Shown: positions 24,456-38,153 of the stretch, piece by piece
Numbering within the stretch: position 1 is the stretch's first letter
Layout: each line of letters starts with the position of its first letter
Assembly: GCF_001640805.2 (NCBI RefSeq)
Contig: NC_066852.1
Location: forward strand, 12,240,194-12,304,193
From: Lates calcarifer
Lineage: Eukaryota; Chordata; Actinopteri; Centropomidae
Reading direction: 5' to 3'
DNA: 64,000 bases
Notes under the pieces: model-generated
Told to the model about the DNA's origin: nothing
Databases searched by the model: none
What the model saw: only the letters and a program-made list of their open reading frames with translations
Position numbers and translations under genes: made by a program

Positions 24456-26289
24456 GTAAGCGCTACTGGGAATGCAAACCTGTCTTATCTTAAAATATCT
24501 GGTGGGCAAAGAACATTTTGATCATAACATCTGAGATCTGACTGAGATATAGTTTGTATTCAGAAAATGTCCAGATACTCTACAGATGAAGCTCCATACA
24601 TTTTTAGATATCATCTTTTATAATATTATATTGAGACATCTTGCATAAGGTTGCAGTGTCTGTCGAGGCACCTTCACTTGTTCTTCTTGTAGACAGTGAA
24701 GTTATCAGAGCCAGTTCTGGCCCCAACTAAAAACTCAGTTACTGCAGCACACAAGGTAGCAACTTAAAATTTATCAATAAACAATATAATAATTACATAA
24801 GTATATAGCAAATAGTTCAAAGTATAATTGTTTCTGATATGAAAAACCCATTAACCTTTAAAAAAGAAGTGAAAAAAGTAATTCAACATAGGTGAAAGGA
24901 AAACTATATAATTCCTGGTAATATTTGTCTAGCTGGATGTAAGCTTTTGATGTGATGTGCATAATCCACAGACAAAACTCATGTCTGGGTCTTAGTCACT
25001 CCTTCCCCTTTCATCCTTTACTGATGTGTACCTTTGCTTCAAGCTGGTGGGCAGCACCGAGTTTTCCAGGCTGTGGGTTGTCTGTAGAGTCTCTTATTAT
25101 CACAAGTGGGTGTTCAGAGAGCAAAGCCAATTGATTTGTCTGCTGGTAATGAGCCATTTCACATAAATGGAGGTAGAGGGGACAGAATACGGGCCAGGTG
25201 TTTATGTGTGGGCGTGCTATTGGCTGCATTATTTCACATGGCAGCTCTGAGGTTTCCCTCACATTGTATGGACGATAATTATCTAATGGTTAATGTTTGG
25301 TGGCTGAAGTACATTTTGATGGATGCACATTGAAGTACGTAAGAGATCCATTGTTTTTATGTGTCAAGAAATAAAAGCTATGTGAGGCATTATGTTACAA
25401 TGTAAATACAGGTAAATATAAATATTAATCAGAGGACTAAATGGAACAAACATCTTGTGCAGCTTATTTATTCGGAGGAGCTACTACATTTGCATGATTG
25501 ATTTATCTAACGCTATTCTGTCTCTACGTGTACATGTATAATTATAATTGCCTAATTATTTCAATCGGGGATAGTTTATTCATGCTCTTAACATGCATAG
25601 CAAGGCAAAGAAGCCTATGTTAATATTCTGTAAATTACTCTTTCATGTAATTTTTCACACTGCGATTAATGATTGAATGTTCCTCTCCTCCTACTGTGTT
25701 TATCCTGCTTTCATTAACTGTGGCTATATTCTAATAACAGCACGCAATATATGAGGGCGTGATACAGGGAGGATGGTGGCTGCGTTGCAGTTTATAAAAC
25801 CTCAAATAAACAGGCCTGCTTCTCAAATGTCCAATCAACACTCAAACAATTTGGCAAATACCACATTACGCCTCATGTTTTAATTGCATTTTAATTAGAT
25901 GTTCGAATTTTATGTTCATTAAAATATTAGAATTAGATTAAGATGTTTATGTGTGCCCTGTTTTTTTAATTGCAGTATTGTCACAACTGCACTATGAACA
26001 AAGTGTAAGTGTTCATGTTAACATAACTAGAGACTCTTTGGCTTTACCAACAGTGAAAGATAATCAGTTTACTGTCTGAGTCCAATGCACAATCTGATTC
26101 AATGATGTAACTTACATTTCCCAGAGTGTCCAGCATTACAGTGTAAATAGTTAATTATCTTTACTTGAGCCACTTACACTAATATGAGTAGTTATTAGTG
26201 AACAACACAGAATATGAAGTCTGCAGTGTTCATTTTTCTTTAGAATAGTATAAAATTATAATAATGAATATCTGCATTAAAACACACAA

Positions 26290-26600
26290 GCTGATAAAGA
26301 GTAGGTGGACTTAATACTCAGTTGCCACTTCGGTGCACCGAGCTAAAACTAATGCAGTTTGATGCAACAGTCCTGTAATAAATCCTCCCTTCATGAAAGT
26401 GTTAAATTTTTCTTCAAACTGCTTTATAAAGGATCAGTCCAACCCTATGGTCATTTTGAAGGTTGTAGTTTGTGGTGCTGTTTATTCTGCTCTCAATGAT
26501 ATAAACGGGGTGGATAAAATAAAAGAAACACCAGTCAGGATGACACAATACAGCTCAGCAGCACCAAAATGCCTCCAAAGTGCAGAAAATTTCAGCTGTA
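26290..26600. repeat. Probable dispersed repeat
   Basis: The stretch with aatgcagtttgatgcaacag, ataaatcctcccttcatgaa and caccagtcaggatgacacaa looks like a repeat that I have met across teleost genomes. That is recall, not a search. No target duplication or terminal repeat was found, so class and ends are unknown. Confidence 0.35.
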
Positions 26601-27314
26601 CAGACGACCATTTTACACAGCAATGTAAACAACCAGAGTGTTGAGGTTGCAGACAATCATTTGACTCAGAGTGGATGGAGCAAGTGGTTACTGACTCAGA
26701 GACACTCAAACCACAGGTTGATTTATCAGCACTCTTGTCTGAAGTATGCACTCTTTGTGGTTGCTTGGAGAGATTATTCCTTGATAAAGTTATTTTATAA
26801 GGTAATTCTGCTCCTCTGTGGACCACATTAGACAGAAAAATAACTGCAAGCTGACGATGACAATGTTCTGATGTTTGCTTGCTGCCACTGACTTTATTTT
26901 GCTGACGTGATCAGAACTAGAGTTGCACTGAGCTCTTTGTGGTGTTTAGGGGGTTCAAAATCCCTGGAAGTGATAAGACACATAATATTGACATCTGCAA
27001 CAATGTGCGTGAGACTGCAATGAGAAAATCCTTTTAGAAAGATATCATGCGTCATGTGATATTTACCCAAGCAGCCAGCAGGAGCTCTAGATGAAACAAA
27101 AGCAATATGCTTTGGAGGATATATAATCGAGTCTAAACTGCCTTACCCCCTGTAACATTTTGTGTGGGGAGCCTTGAAAATTAGATTCACTGTGAATTAT
27201 TATGTAAACTGTAACAGTGGATAATACACCAACACTTTTAAAAACTCACATTACTTTAAGCAGGAAACCTTTGTGCACAAATGTATGGTTTAAATTCCTT
27301 TTTTTCTTGTCCAG

Positions 27315-27322
27315 ATTGTTGA
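27315..27322 (+). CDS. Candidate last coding exon of the IRS gene
   Basis: A strong acceptor (long pyrimidine run, then ttgtccag) precedes 27315. Joined in phase to the exon ending at 24455 it adds Asp-Cys and a stop, giving 1167 aa. The following 230 bases are GC-richer than their surroundings and end in a donor-like cagg|gtaagg near 27550, as expected of an exon. An alternative is the acceptor at 30415 (ttttttgcag), which would add eight residues before a stop. Only transcripts can decide. Confidence 0.25.
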
Positions 27323-28892
27323 TCTTCGTCCTCATCTTGGATCCGAGTGCGACGCCAGTGTGACAGCTCCACACTTGGTCTGAGAGGGGATGGTCGGCAG
27401 CCCGATCTGTTGCCATAACAGAACTGGACACTGGAGTCTGAACACTGAAACCATGGAAAACACATCCCCATCCCTGTCTGCTGTTTTCTGTCAACCAAAT
27501 GTGTGCCAAACACACACACACACACACAAACACACAAACCCACAGACACAGGGTAAGGAAAAGCTTTTTTTTTTTGGCCTCGTTTTGAAGTGAAATGACA
27601 TTTGATCATCATTTAACTTAATATAGATAAAGGATGACTATTCAATATGTGATAGTGTGACTTCCCAAGTGGTCATCACCTGATCGCAGCACTCTAACGG
27701 TCATCCAGGCAAGGTCATAGATCAACATGTTTTTCAAGAAATCACAGAAATGGCAGTAAAAATGTCCATCTGTGTAGATTAATTTAAAACACATTTGCAC
27801 AAATGATTAGTGCACGAGCCAGTTTACTGATGTCTTGTAACTCAAGGCTGAAAATGGCAGCTGGCATGCTGACACAATCTCAGCTGAATTTGGAGTGATA
27901 ATTACTGGGTCCCGTGGTTTAGCTTTTTGTGTTGCCATGAAAGCCACATCATCCTTTGTCTATGTTTTAAGTGAAATGCTCATCAGGTGCCACTTTGACT
28001 CTGAATAAGAAGGAAATACAGCCTTGGCCGAGGTTTCATATACTCACACACTCTGTCACTGTAAACATATTTGATTTATTATATGCAGTTGCCTAAAAAG
28101 CCTTTATACTTCTTGACTGCTTTTCTTATGCTACTGAAAGACTTCAGAGTGTACGTAATTTCTAAGATATAAGAAAGTACAGTTTGTGGAATTGGGAATG
28201 AAATCATGTTATACAAGTGAAATGGAGGTATAGTTTCCTTTCTGTTTTTAGTAGGGAAATGGTTGGTGAGAATCCCACACAGCTTATGCAATACTTGTGA
28301 AATCCACATATGAGTGTAAACTTTATTAAATAGAGCATCATGTGATTACATTTTCACATTGTTAACATTACACTGTAGTACTTAGGCGCAGATTTGTAGC
28401 TAAAGTGGTGGGGAAAATGGCTTTCTTTTTATCCTTTCACAATAGTTTTAATGTAATCCTGTGTTTTCTGTGCTTTTCACACAGAATTAAGTTTTATCCC
28501 TAAAGCTCCAGATGTGCATTCACACAGGATATATGTTTATACAGACCCAGCTTAGCTTTTATTATACATAAACTAAACACGTCTTGTCATATCATATGGC
28601 TGATTTTCAAATGGTGGCAGTAAGAAGGTCCAGTCGGTGCATCCAAAACAATGGGTATTTTGTCCTTTTTTTCCGTAATTATTTCTCCACCGTGTTGCAT
28701 TGGAAAATCAAAAAATCAGAAAATTGAGTAATCTTTATCCCAAAATACAAGTGACTATATTTACATATACACTGGAATTTCAAACCTTCAGTAACTGCAG
28801 CTAAGAAACACACACACATACACACACACGCACACAAAGGACATTTCATATTCTGTATATGTGTTGCAGCTAAAATGCTGCAGGAGAAGTCA

Positions 28893-28914
28893 CATGAAAG
28901 CTGCAGCTTTCATG
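28893..28914. repeat. Perfect 22-bp palindrome
   Basis: The sequence runs catgaaagctg then its exact reverse complement, with no loop, centred on ctgcag. Outer bases gtcac (28889-28893) and gtgac a few bases beyond the right arm extend the symmetry imperfectly. It may be a dimeric transcription-factor site or chance. Confidence 0.85.
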
Positions 28915-30489
28915 CAACGTGACAGTGTTTATAGTGAAGTGATTGATTGTCACATAGATCCACATTGAAAAGCAGAAGCGTAGATACACAACAATGCATT
29001 CATTCAATAATCATAGTCCACAACATTGCATTAAAATGGCCAAATTAACATAACATTCTTCTGCTATGCATGTAAACAGTTTAATCAAATTGGCTTCAAA
29101 CACGCAGTAAGGGCAATAATTAGACTGTATGTATGTAAATGTTCTCACTGAGATGTGCTGAAGGGACCTGATAACAGACTTGTTAGTGAGGAAAGCTGAA
29201 TACAGTTATGAACAGAAAACATTTATAAACAGCTTAGGGAGTGTATGTAAATGAATAATGATATATATTGTAATATATTTTTGACAAACACAGCAAAATG
29301 GTGATTTTTTTTCTGCCACTCTTTATTTCTGAACAACGAGTAAACAGTTGCCAGATGAGAGAGCCGTGCACACGCAGCAGCTTGCTCACTCTTTTCCTGA
29401 TGGACATGAGCGCCACAATTTTTTTTCTCCCACCCCCAGATTCAACTTAACAACATATATAAGCTAAGATGAGACTGACAGATGACTGTCTAGATCAGTT
29501 ATATGATGCCTGACTCACGTGGCCAGGCGTGTTAGAGATGTTGGAGACAGCTGTTCCAAAGAGTGCAGCATTAAATACTGAAATGAAAGCCATATTTGTG
29601 ATATGTACCTATCATATATAAAAAGAAGAAACTAAATTTCACAGGGGATGAGAAAGAGTTAAGAGACCATCCCCTGCTCTGTAATAATTTTCATACAGTC
29701 TCTTCTCAGTCCTTCTGCCCACATATGAAGTCACACACATTTTCTAGTAAGATGCTGGAACTAGATGATAAATAATATTATTTTTCATTTGAATTTTTGA
29801 ACTGTACATGACTATCTGCCTTTGGCCATTTCATCGCATTAAAATTATTTAGCACTTATATCTCATATTGATGCATTTTGAAGCAACGTGTAGCACAAAA
29901 TGTTTGAAAAAAGTCAGTCAGAGTATAAATACTTTTTTGGCAACTGTGCTTTTCTATTACAACTGTATATTATACTATAGTATATACTATAGTTTTATAT
30001 TATTATACTATAGTATATACTATAGTATACAAGTAGAAGGACAGAAACTATAGTACATACTGTAGTTTTCCTAATTTGCATAACAGTTAACACAATTCTA
30101 ATATAAAGTGACACATTACAATGGTATATAAGATATACATTATACATATAATGATTAATACTATATAGCCTAGATATCTATATACTCTTTTATAAAGTGC
30201 CTCATTTTTGATTGTAGCTGTTTTTACACAGGTAATCTTAAAATGGGTTGTGAAAATGGAAAAAAAAGTGTTGTTTCTCTCCTGAGTCTAAATTGTGCAT
30301 ATGTTGAACTTTACAGAAGACAGACCGGAAACTTATATTGCTATCAGTCGACCATAATCAAATTGCCTTACTGTGTTTACCAGAAAAAAAAAAAATCTCA
30401 TTTTATTTTTTGCAGTGCCTAACACTTCAGCCACAATGTAAGCACTCCTCCCTCAACTCTTTTGTTTGGCTCCATCAAGCTGAGGTTCG

Positions 30490-30620
30490 GCCAACAATAA
30501 AATAAAAACAAAACAAAAAAAAAAAAAAAAAACACAAAAAAGAAAAGAAAACAAACAAAAAAACCTAAAACAAAAGAAAGGAAAAAACGTGAAAAAATGG
30601 GAAAAAAACAAAGAAACAAA
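30490..30620. repeat. A-rich low-complexity tract
   Basis: Runs of A broken by single C and G bases, including about 18 consecutive A near 30516-30533. It creates the long Phe-rich minus-strand open frames here, which are not genes. Confidence 0.9.
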
Positions 30621-33399
30621 GTAAAGGGGAAAAAACATCTCTTTCACTCCATAGTTTCACGCTTTGGGACGTATCCTCTTCAGGCCCCTTTTTTCCATTC
30701 TTGTCCATTTACACCCAGCCACTTGTTCAGTGTGAAAGCTGATGGCCTGGTGCAGATGGGACATTCTCCATCTGAAGATGATTATTATGAGAGGACACTG
30801 TGCAGCCAATAGCTGGAAAGAAAACAAACATGAGGATTCTACAGTGTTTAGATTTTAATGTTTAATGACTTCTTGTATTTTAACTCTCCCTGTTTTTATT
30901 CCAAGAAGAAGTGAATACAATTGCCAGTGTCTTCTATTTAAATCCAGTCGTCCACTGATAAAACAGGATCTCATTCAGTACTAGACAGGAAATTAAATAT
31001 GTGCACTAACTGCAGTTTACAGTATATTTTGAACCCCAAAACAAGCATCAGCTCCTCAGAGTAGCCAGTACTGGTGACTGACTGCTTATCTGGGTTAAAA
31101 CAGTATTAACACACTTGTGTATTGCTCTTATTATTGGAAGGTGGATTATCTAGACATGGATTCAGTTCCCAGAAGGTGTGAATAGTACTACTTCTCTCTC
31201 ACTCTCTCTTTTTTTCCTCTATTACACTTAGACATGGTCTAAACTAAAGATGGTGCCATTCCAGCTCACACTCATCACATTCTCATTTCTTCCATTTTTT
31301 AAACTTTCTGCTGCTGTCAAACAAATTGCCAAAAATACAAAGTCTGACAACAATTCAAAGGTCTACTGTAAAACATAATTTAGAGTAGACACACAAAATC
31401 AGTCTTAGATCTGATTTTAAAAAATAAAAACTCACTTTTTAACTTGATAGCCACTGGGCCAAAAAGTAAGTTGTTGAAGTTTAAAAGGAGTCAAACTTTT
31501 TTTAAGCAAACAGTGTTTTTTCTGAAGGTAGTGTAACTTATAGTTTATGACTGGTTGCGTACTGTATCCAGAGCTGCTGATGGAGAGTTTGGCCATGTTT
31601 TGACATTAGTGTTACTGAGTTAGGACGCGTTGGTAGCAAATATATATAAGTATAAATGTCTACTGGATGTGGTGTTGTGATGCCAAATGTTTCACTAACT
31701 GCTGTGACCAAACTCTTTTATCCAGGGCTCTGGCTGTGTGTATACAGGGTATAAACGAAGAAGGCTTTCTTGATGTATTTTTGATGCTGGTAGCTTTTCC
31801 CACATTTAGATTGAATTATTAATTTTCAGAGGGCTCTGGTTCATTAGTTGAGTAATTTTGACCTTGTTGCAGATATTAAGTGCTTAACTACCTGCATGCT
31901 GTTACACATAAAAACCAATTTGAGTGTTTCAATCCCTGAGGTTAAAAAGATACAGATATTTACTCTGCTCAGTCCAGAGGTTCCTCATTGACTGATCCAG
32001 CCCTCAACTCACATCTGAAAGGACACTCAAGTGCCTGGCTGCGATTACTGGTTTCTGGTTATCATTCAGTTACGTTTCACTTATCTCATGCACAGATTGA
32101 AATTAATACCAGCTCCTGGAAAAACCAAGTCTTCCACACTTTTTCTTTAGTGTTCAGTTGGAGATGTGCGCAACACCTGGCCAATATTTCCTTCACAAAG
32201 GACTTGTTTCTGGTGCCAAAGTTTTATATGTGAACAGCTTTATGTTTGAGACATGTGACCATGCGGGATTGAGGACATCTGACACAAACTAATACAAAGT
32301 TTAACTTAGAAAATCTGGTTTTTACAGGCACTTTTTAATCCTATGAAGTATAAAAAGAAAGTATATTGATTGAGCACAGCCCACTACTGCCAACAGTTTG
32401 TGCTCAAGAACATTATTGCCAAACTCTTGTATAACAAATCCATAAAAAATTTGTGGACTAGTTCTACTTTTCTAATTTCAGTACACTTGTGTTGCTCTTT
32501 TGTTAAAGTGATCTTTTATAATCTCTTTGTTATTCCTTCATTGGGACTCTTCTAATTGGGGATTACAGAGATTCTCTGACTGTACCTCATAATCTGAAGT
32601 CCGAGCAGACGTAACAGTTGGTAGTAAAGCCCCTTGGAGAGTCTGAGAAGGGTTCAGGATATTACTGACACTGAATACAGTAGGAGGAGCGCGTGAAATA
32701 AAAACTGGATTTGGGTAAATATCATTTAATGTATTGTGCATTCAAAACTGCTTTAACAGCGTGAGGCTCTCTGCAGTGTTTCCATTCACATGACACACCG
32801 AAGTTGCACGAAAAATGCTTCTCATCTATGAATCATCAGACTCCTGCCAAGTATTTTGGTTTGGTGAAAAAGAGAGACCCATGTCGTCTCTTTAAGATAT
32901 TTTGTAACATGTCGTTGAAAACGAGGCACATAAATTGCTCAATAGATTCTAACTGTGGGAAATGATACTATATGTACAATCAGGATAGCAATTATAATTA
33001 CAATGGAAAGAGCATTGTATGTATTTTAAAGCTATTGATACTACTTTGATAATGATGTAAAATGTAAAAAGACTGAACAGGAACTATAGGTATGTAAAGT
33101 ATACTGTGTATAGAGGAGTTTGCTCCAGGGGAGGGATGGGCATGGGGTTCATTCTGTTCATGGCAAAATTGTTTTAACACAGAATATTGATGATTCTTGT
33201 CTGTGATGTAGACAACGTCAATGTTTTTTTTCTTTTTTTTTTGATAAAAGGCAAAGTGATATGAAAAAAAGGAGAATCTGTGTCTGTGAATCTTTTATTG
33301 ACTGCATGTCTGTGGAACTTAAAAGTTTAAATTGATGAGGTGTTACAACATGTAGTCAAATGAGTCTAGACTGTCGTAAGCCATCATTGGTCTGAGTTT

Positions 33400-35400
33400 T
33401 TAAGGATAAGCCTGTGGACAGAGGGCACGTGTGTTTAATCCCAGGCTACTCTGGTTAAACAGATGGTATTTTGGCAGCATTTAAGTTCATAGGTGAATAA
33501 CAACAAAGTGTTTTTCTTTTCTTTTCTTTCCTTTTTTTGATGGTATTTTCCCTAGTCACCAATCAAAAGGTGAATAGAATAATACACAGAATAATACACA
33601 GAGAGGAAAGATTAGCTGAACTTGCTATTACTTATTAAGAAATTGAAATCTGTGTTTTAAAAAATTGATTTTAATTTATCAATTTTAATGCATCAAAATA
33701 TAAAAGAATATTTAATTTTTCAAAAGCTCAAATCACAGTCTCAAACATATGAACAACAGTTATTGATATCTCACTTTTGGGAATTAATTGAACAAATAAA
33801 ACAAAGTGTGAAAAGGCTACAAAAGCTGACAAACAAAGCTTATACAACTTATTTTACCCCTCCCATGCTAGCTCAGATACTGAAGTCAACAAGACATTTG
33901 ACATATTTGTTGGTTGCACAGAAATTTCTATCAGGACTCAACAGGTTGTTAATGTCAGTAATGTGGTGAAGTTACAACAGCAACAGAGGTGGTGATAGGT
34001 GTATGAGGAAAAAGACTTTCATTGATTAAGTGTTTTGACCTTTGTCAGCCACGTCATTCACATTACACAGGCTGAGCTGCTTTTGAAATTCTCCATTTGA
34101 CAGTTAACTCTCTTAGGTTTTTGAGATTATTTCTGGTAATTATTGGTAACTATTTTCAAATATCTTTAGAAATCTTTTGATAATATGCTCCGTCTGTGAA
34201 AATCTACAACCTATGTGTTATTACAGTATAAAATCTGTCCAATCAGTGTTTTATCGTATAGATACTTGATGCAGAGGAGCAAAGAGGATGCTAAGCAAAA
34301 CAGAACAAAACCACCACAGGAAACTTTAGCATCATCAAGTATAGCAACATATTTTTTTCAGGTATTTTCAATATTAAAATATTATGTTTTTTACATTCAG
34401 TAAAAGTAGTACAGTAGTGACCCTATAAAGAATTATCTGTCTCATTTACCAGATGGCTATTCATTATAATTTGGCAGCATATGCAAAAACACTCCACACT
34501 GTGTTACATTTCTTTGTTTAGTAAATGACAAAGAGGATATATATCAAGATTTTTTTTAATTCCTGGTATTACTATGGCCTACTCAGCACACAGCACTGTT
34601 TCAGAAGAGTTTTGAGCACTAGCCACTATGACTGACTGAGCACATGCAGGTTTGAGTTTAATGCGGACTTTGTGCAGGGTAGAGGGAAGAGAGAGTACTT
34701 TCAGACACCCCTAATGATACATCAAGGTAATTATGCCCAATGCTGTTTGTGAAGTTGAGAGCACAGCACTCCCAGAGCAGCTCTGATCAAGAATGGCACA
34801 TTCTAAGAAGTTCCTCCATTTATACAAATTAGATGTTTGGATAATATGTGCTGTACTTGATGGTTAAATATTTCATAAGTGCTTCTGTCAGGTTTTTGTA
34901 AATATTAAACATGGTGTGATATATCAACTTCTAGCCTCACTATGAAAGAAAAACTGCATCTCATCTCAAAGCTGAAATAAGGAGAACAAAAGTGGAGCGA
35001 TCCTCCACACACCATGTTGTAAAGATGCTAAAAGAGCTTTTTAGCCTGCATGTAGGTTTGCAACAAAATGCACATAATGAGCACAAAAATTTAAATCAAC
35101 AAACAAACCAACATAATATCCTTGGTTCAGATGCAATAAAAGATCTCTGGAATATCCAGATTTTTTTTTTCCAGAAACTATGAACAACCAGCAGAGGATG
35201 CTGTATAACTCCACCTTTTGATGAGATTTTATTCTGAAAAACACTGAAGAATGTGAACCAGGGGTGGTTATGGTGACAACTGAACTGTGACTGGACTGGA
35301 GATAGAAGAGGGAAGTGATGGATCAGAGAGAGAGATGGGAAGAGGTGAAGTATAGGTGGCAGGAAAGATGAGGTTAGGCTACACTTTTCTCCACCACTGA
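33400..35400. other. Intergenic, nothing recognised
   Basis: AT-rich spacer before the LINE relic. No exons, no long repeat and no recognised element were seen. The true 5' end of the LINE may lie in its last few hundred bases. Confidence 0.4.
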
Positions 35401-37980
35401 GATGCTTCAAGTGGCCAAAATATGTCTACGTAGCAGCAATCTGCAAAGGCAAGCAAAGATGTGGTGTGCAGGCGAGTATGAGTATGGGAAATGTGAAGAA
35501 GGAGCTAAACTGTCTGTGGTGGAGAAGATAGCAGAGCCTATCAAGGGTGCAAAGTCAGCAGGAAAGCAACAGAGGTGCAACGGGTGGATTACATGAGGCA
35601 GTGAAGAAAGTGCTCAGGCAGGCAGATGCCTCTAAATCAGTGAATACAAACAGCACAGACAGATGGGAAAACTGGAAAGATCAAGATTGCAGTGACATCA
35701 GTTGAAAAATACCTTGGTATCAAAGGACTGAGCTGGGAAGCAGTGGAAGAAATAGAGAAACTTCTAGCTCTCAGGCATGGGCTGGTGGCCCATCATGGCC
35801 TTAATGGATAGGAATTCAAAAAATTAACATTGTGGGGAGGTAATAATATGAGTGTAAATTGGTCTGTAATAGATATGTTCATAAATAGTAAGGGTTTAGT
35901 GTGTATCAATTATTGAAAGGGCATAAGCGCAATTGATCTGACACTCACATCCACTGTAATTGCAGGCATTAGTACTTGGGAAGTTTTGAACCAGTCAGCA
36001 GTAGTCACTGATCACAATTCAATGGTAATCAAGATTGTAGTAGAGACACATCAAGATGGTGGAGTCAAAACACCAAGTTGAGTAAAGCTGACTGTGTCTG
36101 TGTTGACTAATAAGTTGGTTACAGACATTTTACAGACAGCTGAAGAGTGCAGGAGGCAAACAGAAAAAGAGTGTACCATGGTGGGGTGATAATTGTAGTA
36201 AAGAAATCAAAATGAGAAATAGAGCACTTAGACAGCCAAAGGCTCACCACACACCGGAAACATTGGTCCACTGGCAACAGGAGAAGAAATGGTTTGATCA
36301 GCAAAATGTCTTTAAAGGCTGAGCAGTATAGATATAGAAATATACATATACATCAGGAGTAAACCTAGATTTACCATTCAACCTATTTTGATAAAGGAGA
36401 GCTATTTCAAATGCACAGCCAACCTCACCAGGGAAAGATGACATCTGTTCACTCACATGAAAGACAGCACACCTGAAGCAGTATTAAGATTGTTGATATG
36501 GGATACAGGCACAATCCCATTAATATGAGACCAGTCAGTTATAGTGCCAATACTAAAACCAAGTAAAGATTAATCACATCCATCAAGCTATAGACCCATC
36601 GCATTAACACACAGCTGGGGAAGAGATTAACACACTTTCTAGAGAGTAAAGATCTATTTTCTACCTTATCTAACCAATAACAAAATGATTCCTGTGTTTC
36701 CTCATGTGGAAAAGCATATGACATATGAAGGAAAAACAGACTCCTGTTTGAACTTAATAATCCAACTATGTGTTAGATTTTCTGTTTAGGAAGACAATAG
36801 TCCAGTCCACTGTTATTCAACATAATCATTAATGAAATTTTTGAACAGGTTGAGCAAAATGTAGGACACTTTAAGCTGATGATGGGGCACTCTGGATCAG
36901 AGGTCAAAATCTAGAGTAGGCTGTTTAAAAAACAAAATGACTGTGATAGACAAAGTGGAAGAATAGACAAAGACATGGGGATTTATACTGTTACTGCTTG
37001 TAAAATCACACACCATATCTCAGATTAGTACCCATGAAATTGATGGAGGTGGTTTCTTGGAGTTCTGTTTGATGAAAACCTTACCTAGTATCAACATACA
37101 GACAAAATGAAAAACAAGGGCAAAAAGAGCAACACTATACTGCAATGTCTGTCAGGGTGAGATTGGGGAGCAAACAGGACATGTTTATTAAATATATATT
37201 GTGCTCTTATGAGAACAGTCCAAGATTACAGATACATAGTATGTCTGCAGCAGGAACCAATCTTAAAAAGCTTGATGATGAGAAGGCTCAAGCTCTATGA
37301 ATCTGTAGCAGAGCAATTGTATCGGCAAAGCAAAGTGAAATGGGGGAATTAAGAGGGTCAAATTTATATTGACATATTGGTCAGCAAGGACATAGTAGAT
37401 CACACACTACAAAGACCATTTTAAAAGAATATTGAGAGCATGTTTTTTACAGTTTGGGGTGGATATGGAATGCTAAGATGCAAATTCCATCAGCTATACC
37501 TCCTTTGAAATGTATTATGCCAACCATAGATACAAGTCTGCTGCAAAACTTTGAAGAGAAACTTAAACTGGTACAAAAAAGTGGACAGAAGATATTCATA
37601 TTTGCAGATGGTTGGCACATAGGTATGATGCATTCTTCAAGAGTATCAGACCATCGAATTTCTGTATATACTGTTGAATTACAATGGGTGGAAGAAAATA
37701 ACCAAACCATTGTCATAATCACTTCTGATAGCCTATCATCACTTTCAAGCATTAAGTCTGAAGGCAGGATATTGTGTATGAAATCTTTCATGTGCTACTC
37801 AGGATACATTATAGGGGACTGGATTGGATTGACACAAGAGGACGTTTTCTTACAGCATTCAAATGTAGGTGAATGAGCCTCAAGGAAGAGACGGTCATTA
37901 CCTGTCAGAGAATAGGACACAGGGCTCCAGGCATCACATGACCCAGATTGTTTACTCAGAAATCGTAAGAAAAGCATGTA
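35400..37980 (+). mobile_element. Decayed LINE with RNase H (I-group-like non-LTR retrotransposon)
   Basis: Plus-strand translation shows, in order, a zinc-knuckle piece of ORF1 (EYEYGKCEEGAKL, about 35476-35514), an endonuclease-region trace (WEVLNQSAVVTDHNSMV near 35970-36020), an RT trace (VIVPILKPSKD and PSSYRPIALT near 36540-36610; KAYD near 36711), and an RNase H trace (IFADG near 37600, SVYTVELQWVEENNQ at about 37660-37710, SDSLSSLSSIKS near 37725-37760). A tail piece, EETVITCQRIGH, lies near 37880-37910. Many stops and shifts separate them, so it is inactive. RNase H after RT is the mark of I-group LINEs. Neither the 5' end nor a poly-A tail was defined. Confidence 0.8.
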
Positions 37981-38153
37981 AAATAAATTATATTAAAGTT
38001 AGGAAGTGCTGGATTCTGTATCTGATATGAAGTGATCACTACACATGTGGAATCCGTTGTCTGTGGGTTCCCATCGCTCTGGTTTCTTCTGCTTGCTTCT
38101 CACATGCTTTATGGCAGTAATCCATTTCTGTCATCTTTCAGGATCCTTGGGAG

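Larger units (their letters stand above)
24456..33400. other. IRS downstream region, gene-poor
   Basis: About 9 kb without a recognised gene. It should hold the last IRS exon and 3' UTR. AATAAA at 24776-24781 could serve an intron-retaining transcript. Simple repeats are the CA tracts near 27516-27545 and 28807-28836, a short-period TATA/CTATAG block at 29970-30060, and an A-rich tract at 30490-30620. A perfect 22-bp palindrome lies at 28893-28914. The AT-rich stretch 25480-25990 carries many homeodomain-like TAAT cores and may be conserved noncoding DNA. Confidence 0.4.

Noticed and set aside
27256..27612. Minus-strand frame of 118 codons near the CA tract
   Set aside because: Built on a CA repeat and no recognised domain; the region is better viewed as a possible IRS 3' exon.
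29970..30060. Repeated actatagtatatactatag modules as a possible protein-binding array
   Set aside because: Low-complexity AT-rich repetition explains them without special function.
30419..30647. Phe-rich minus-strand frames
   Set aside because: Products of the A-rich low-complexity tract.
37447..37791. Minus-strand 114-codon frame
   Set aside because: Antisense to the RNase H trace of the LINE relic.
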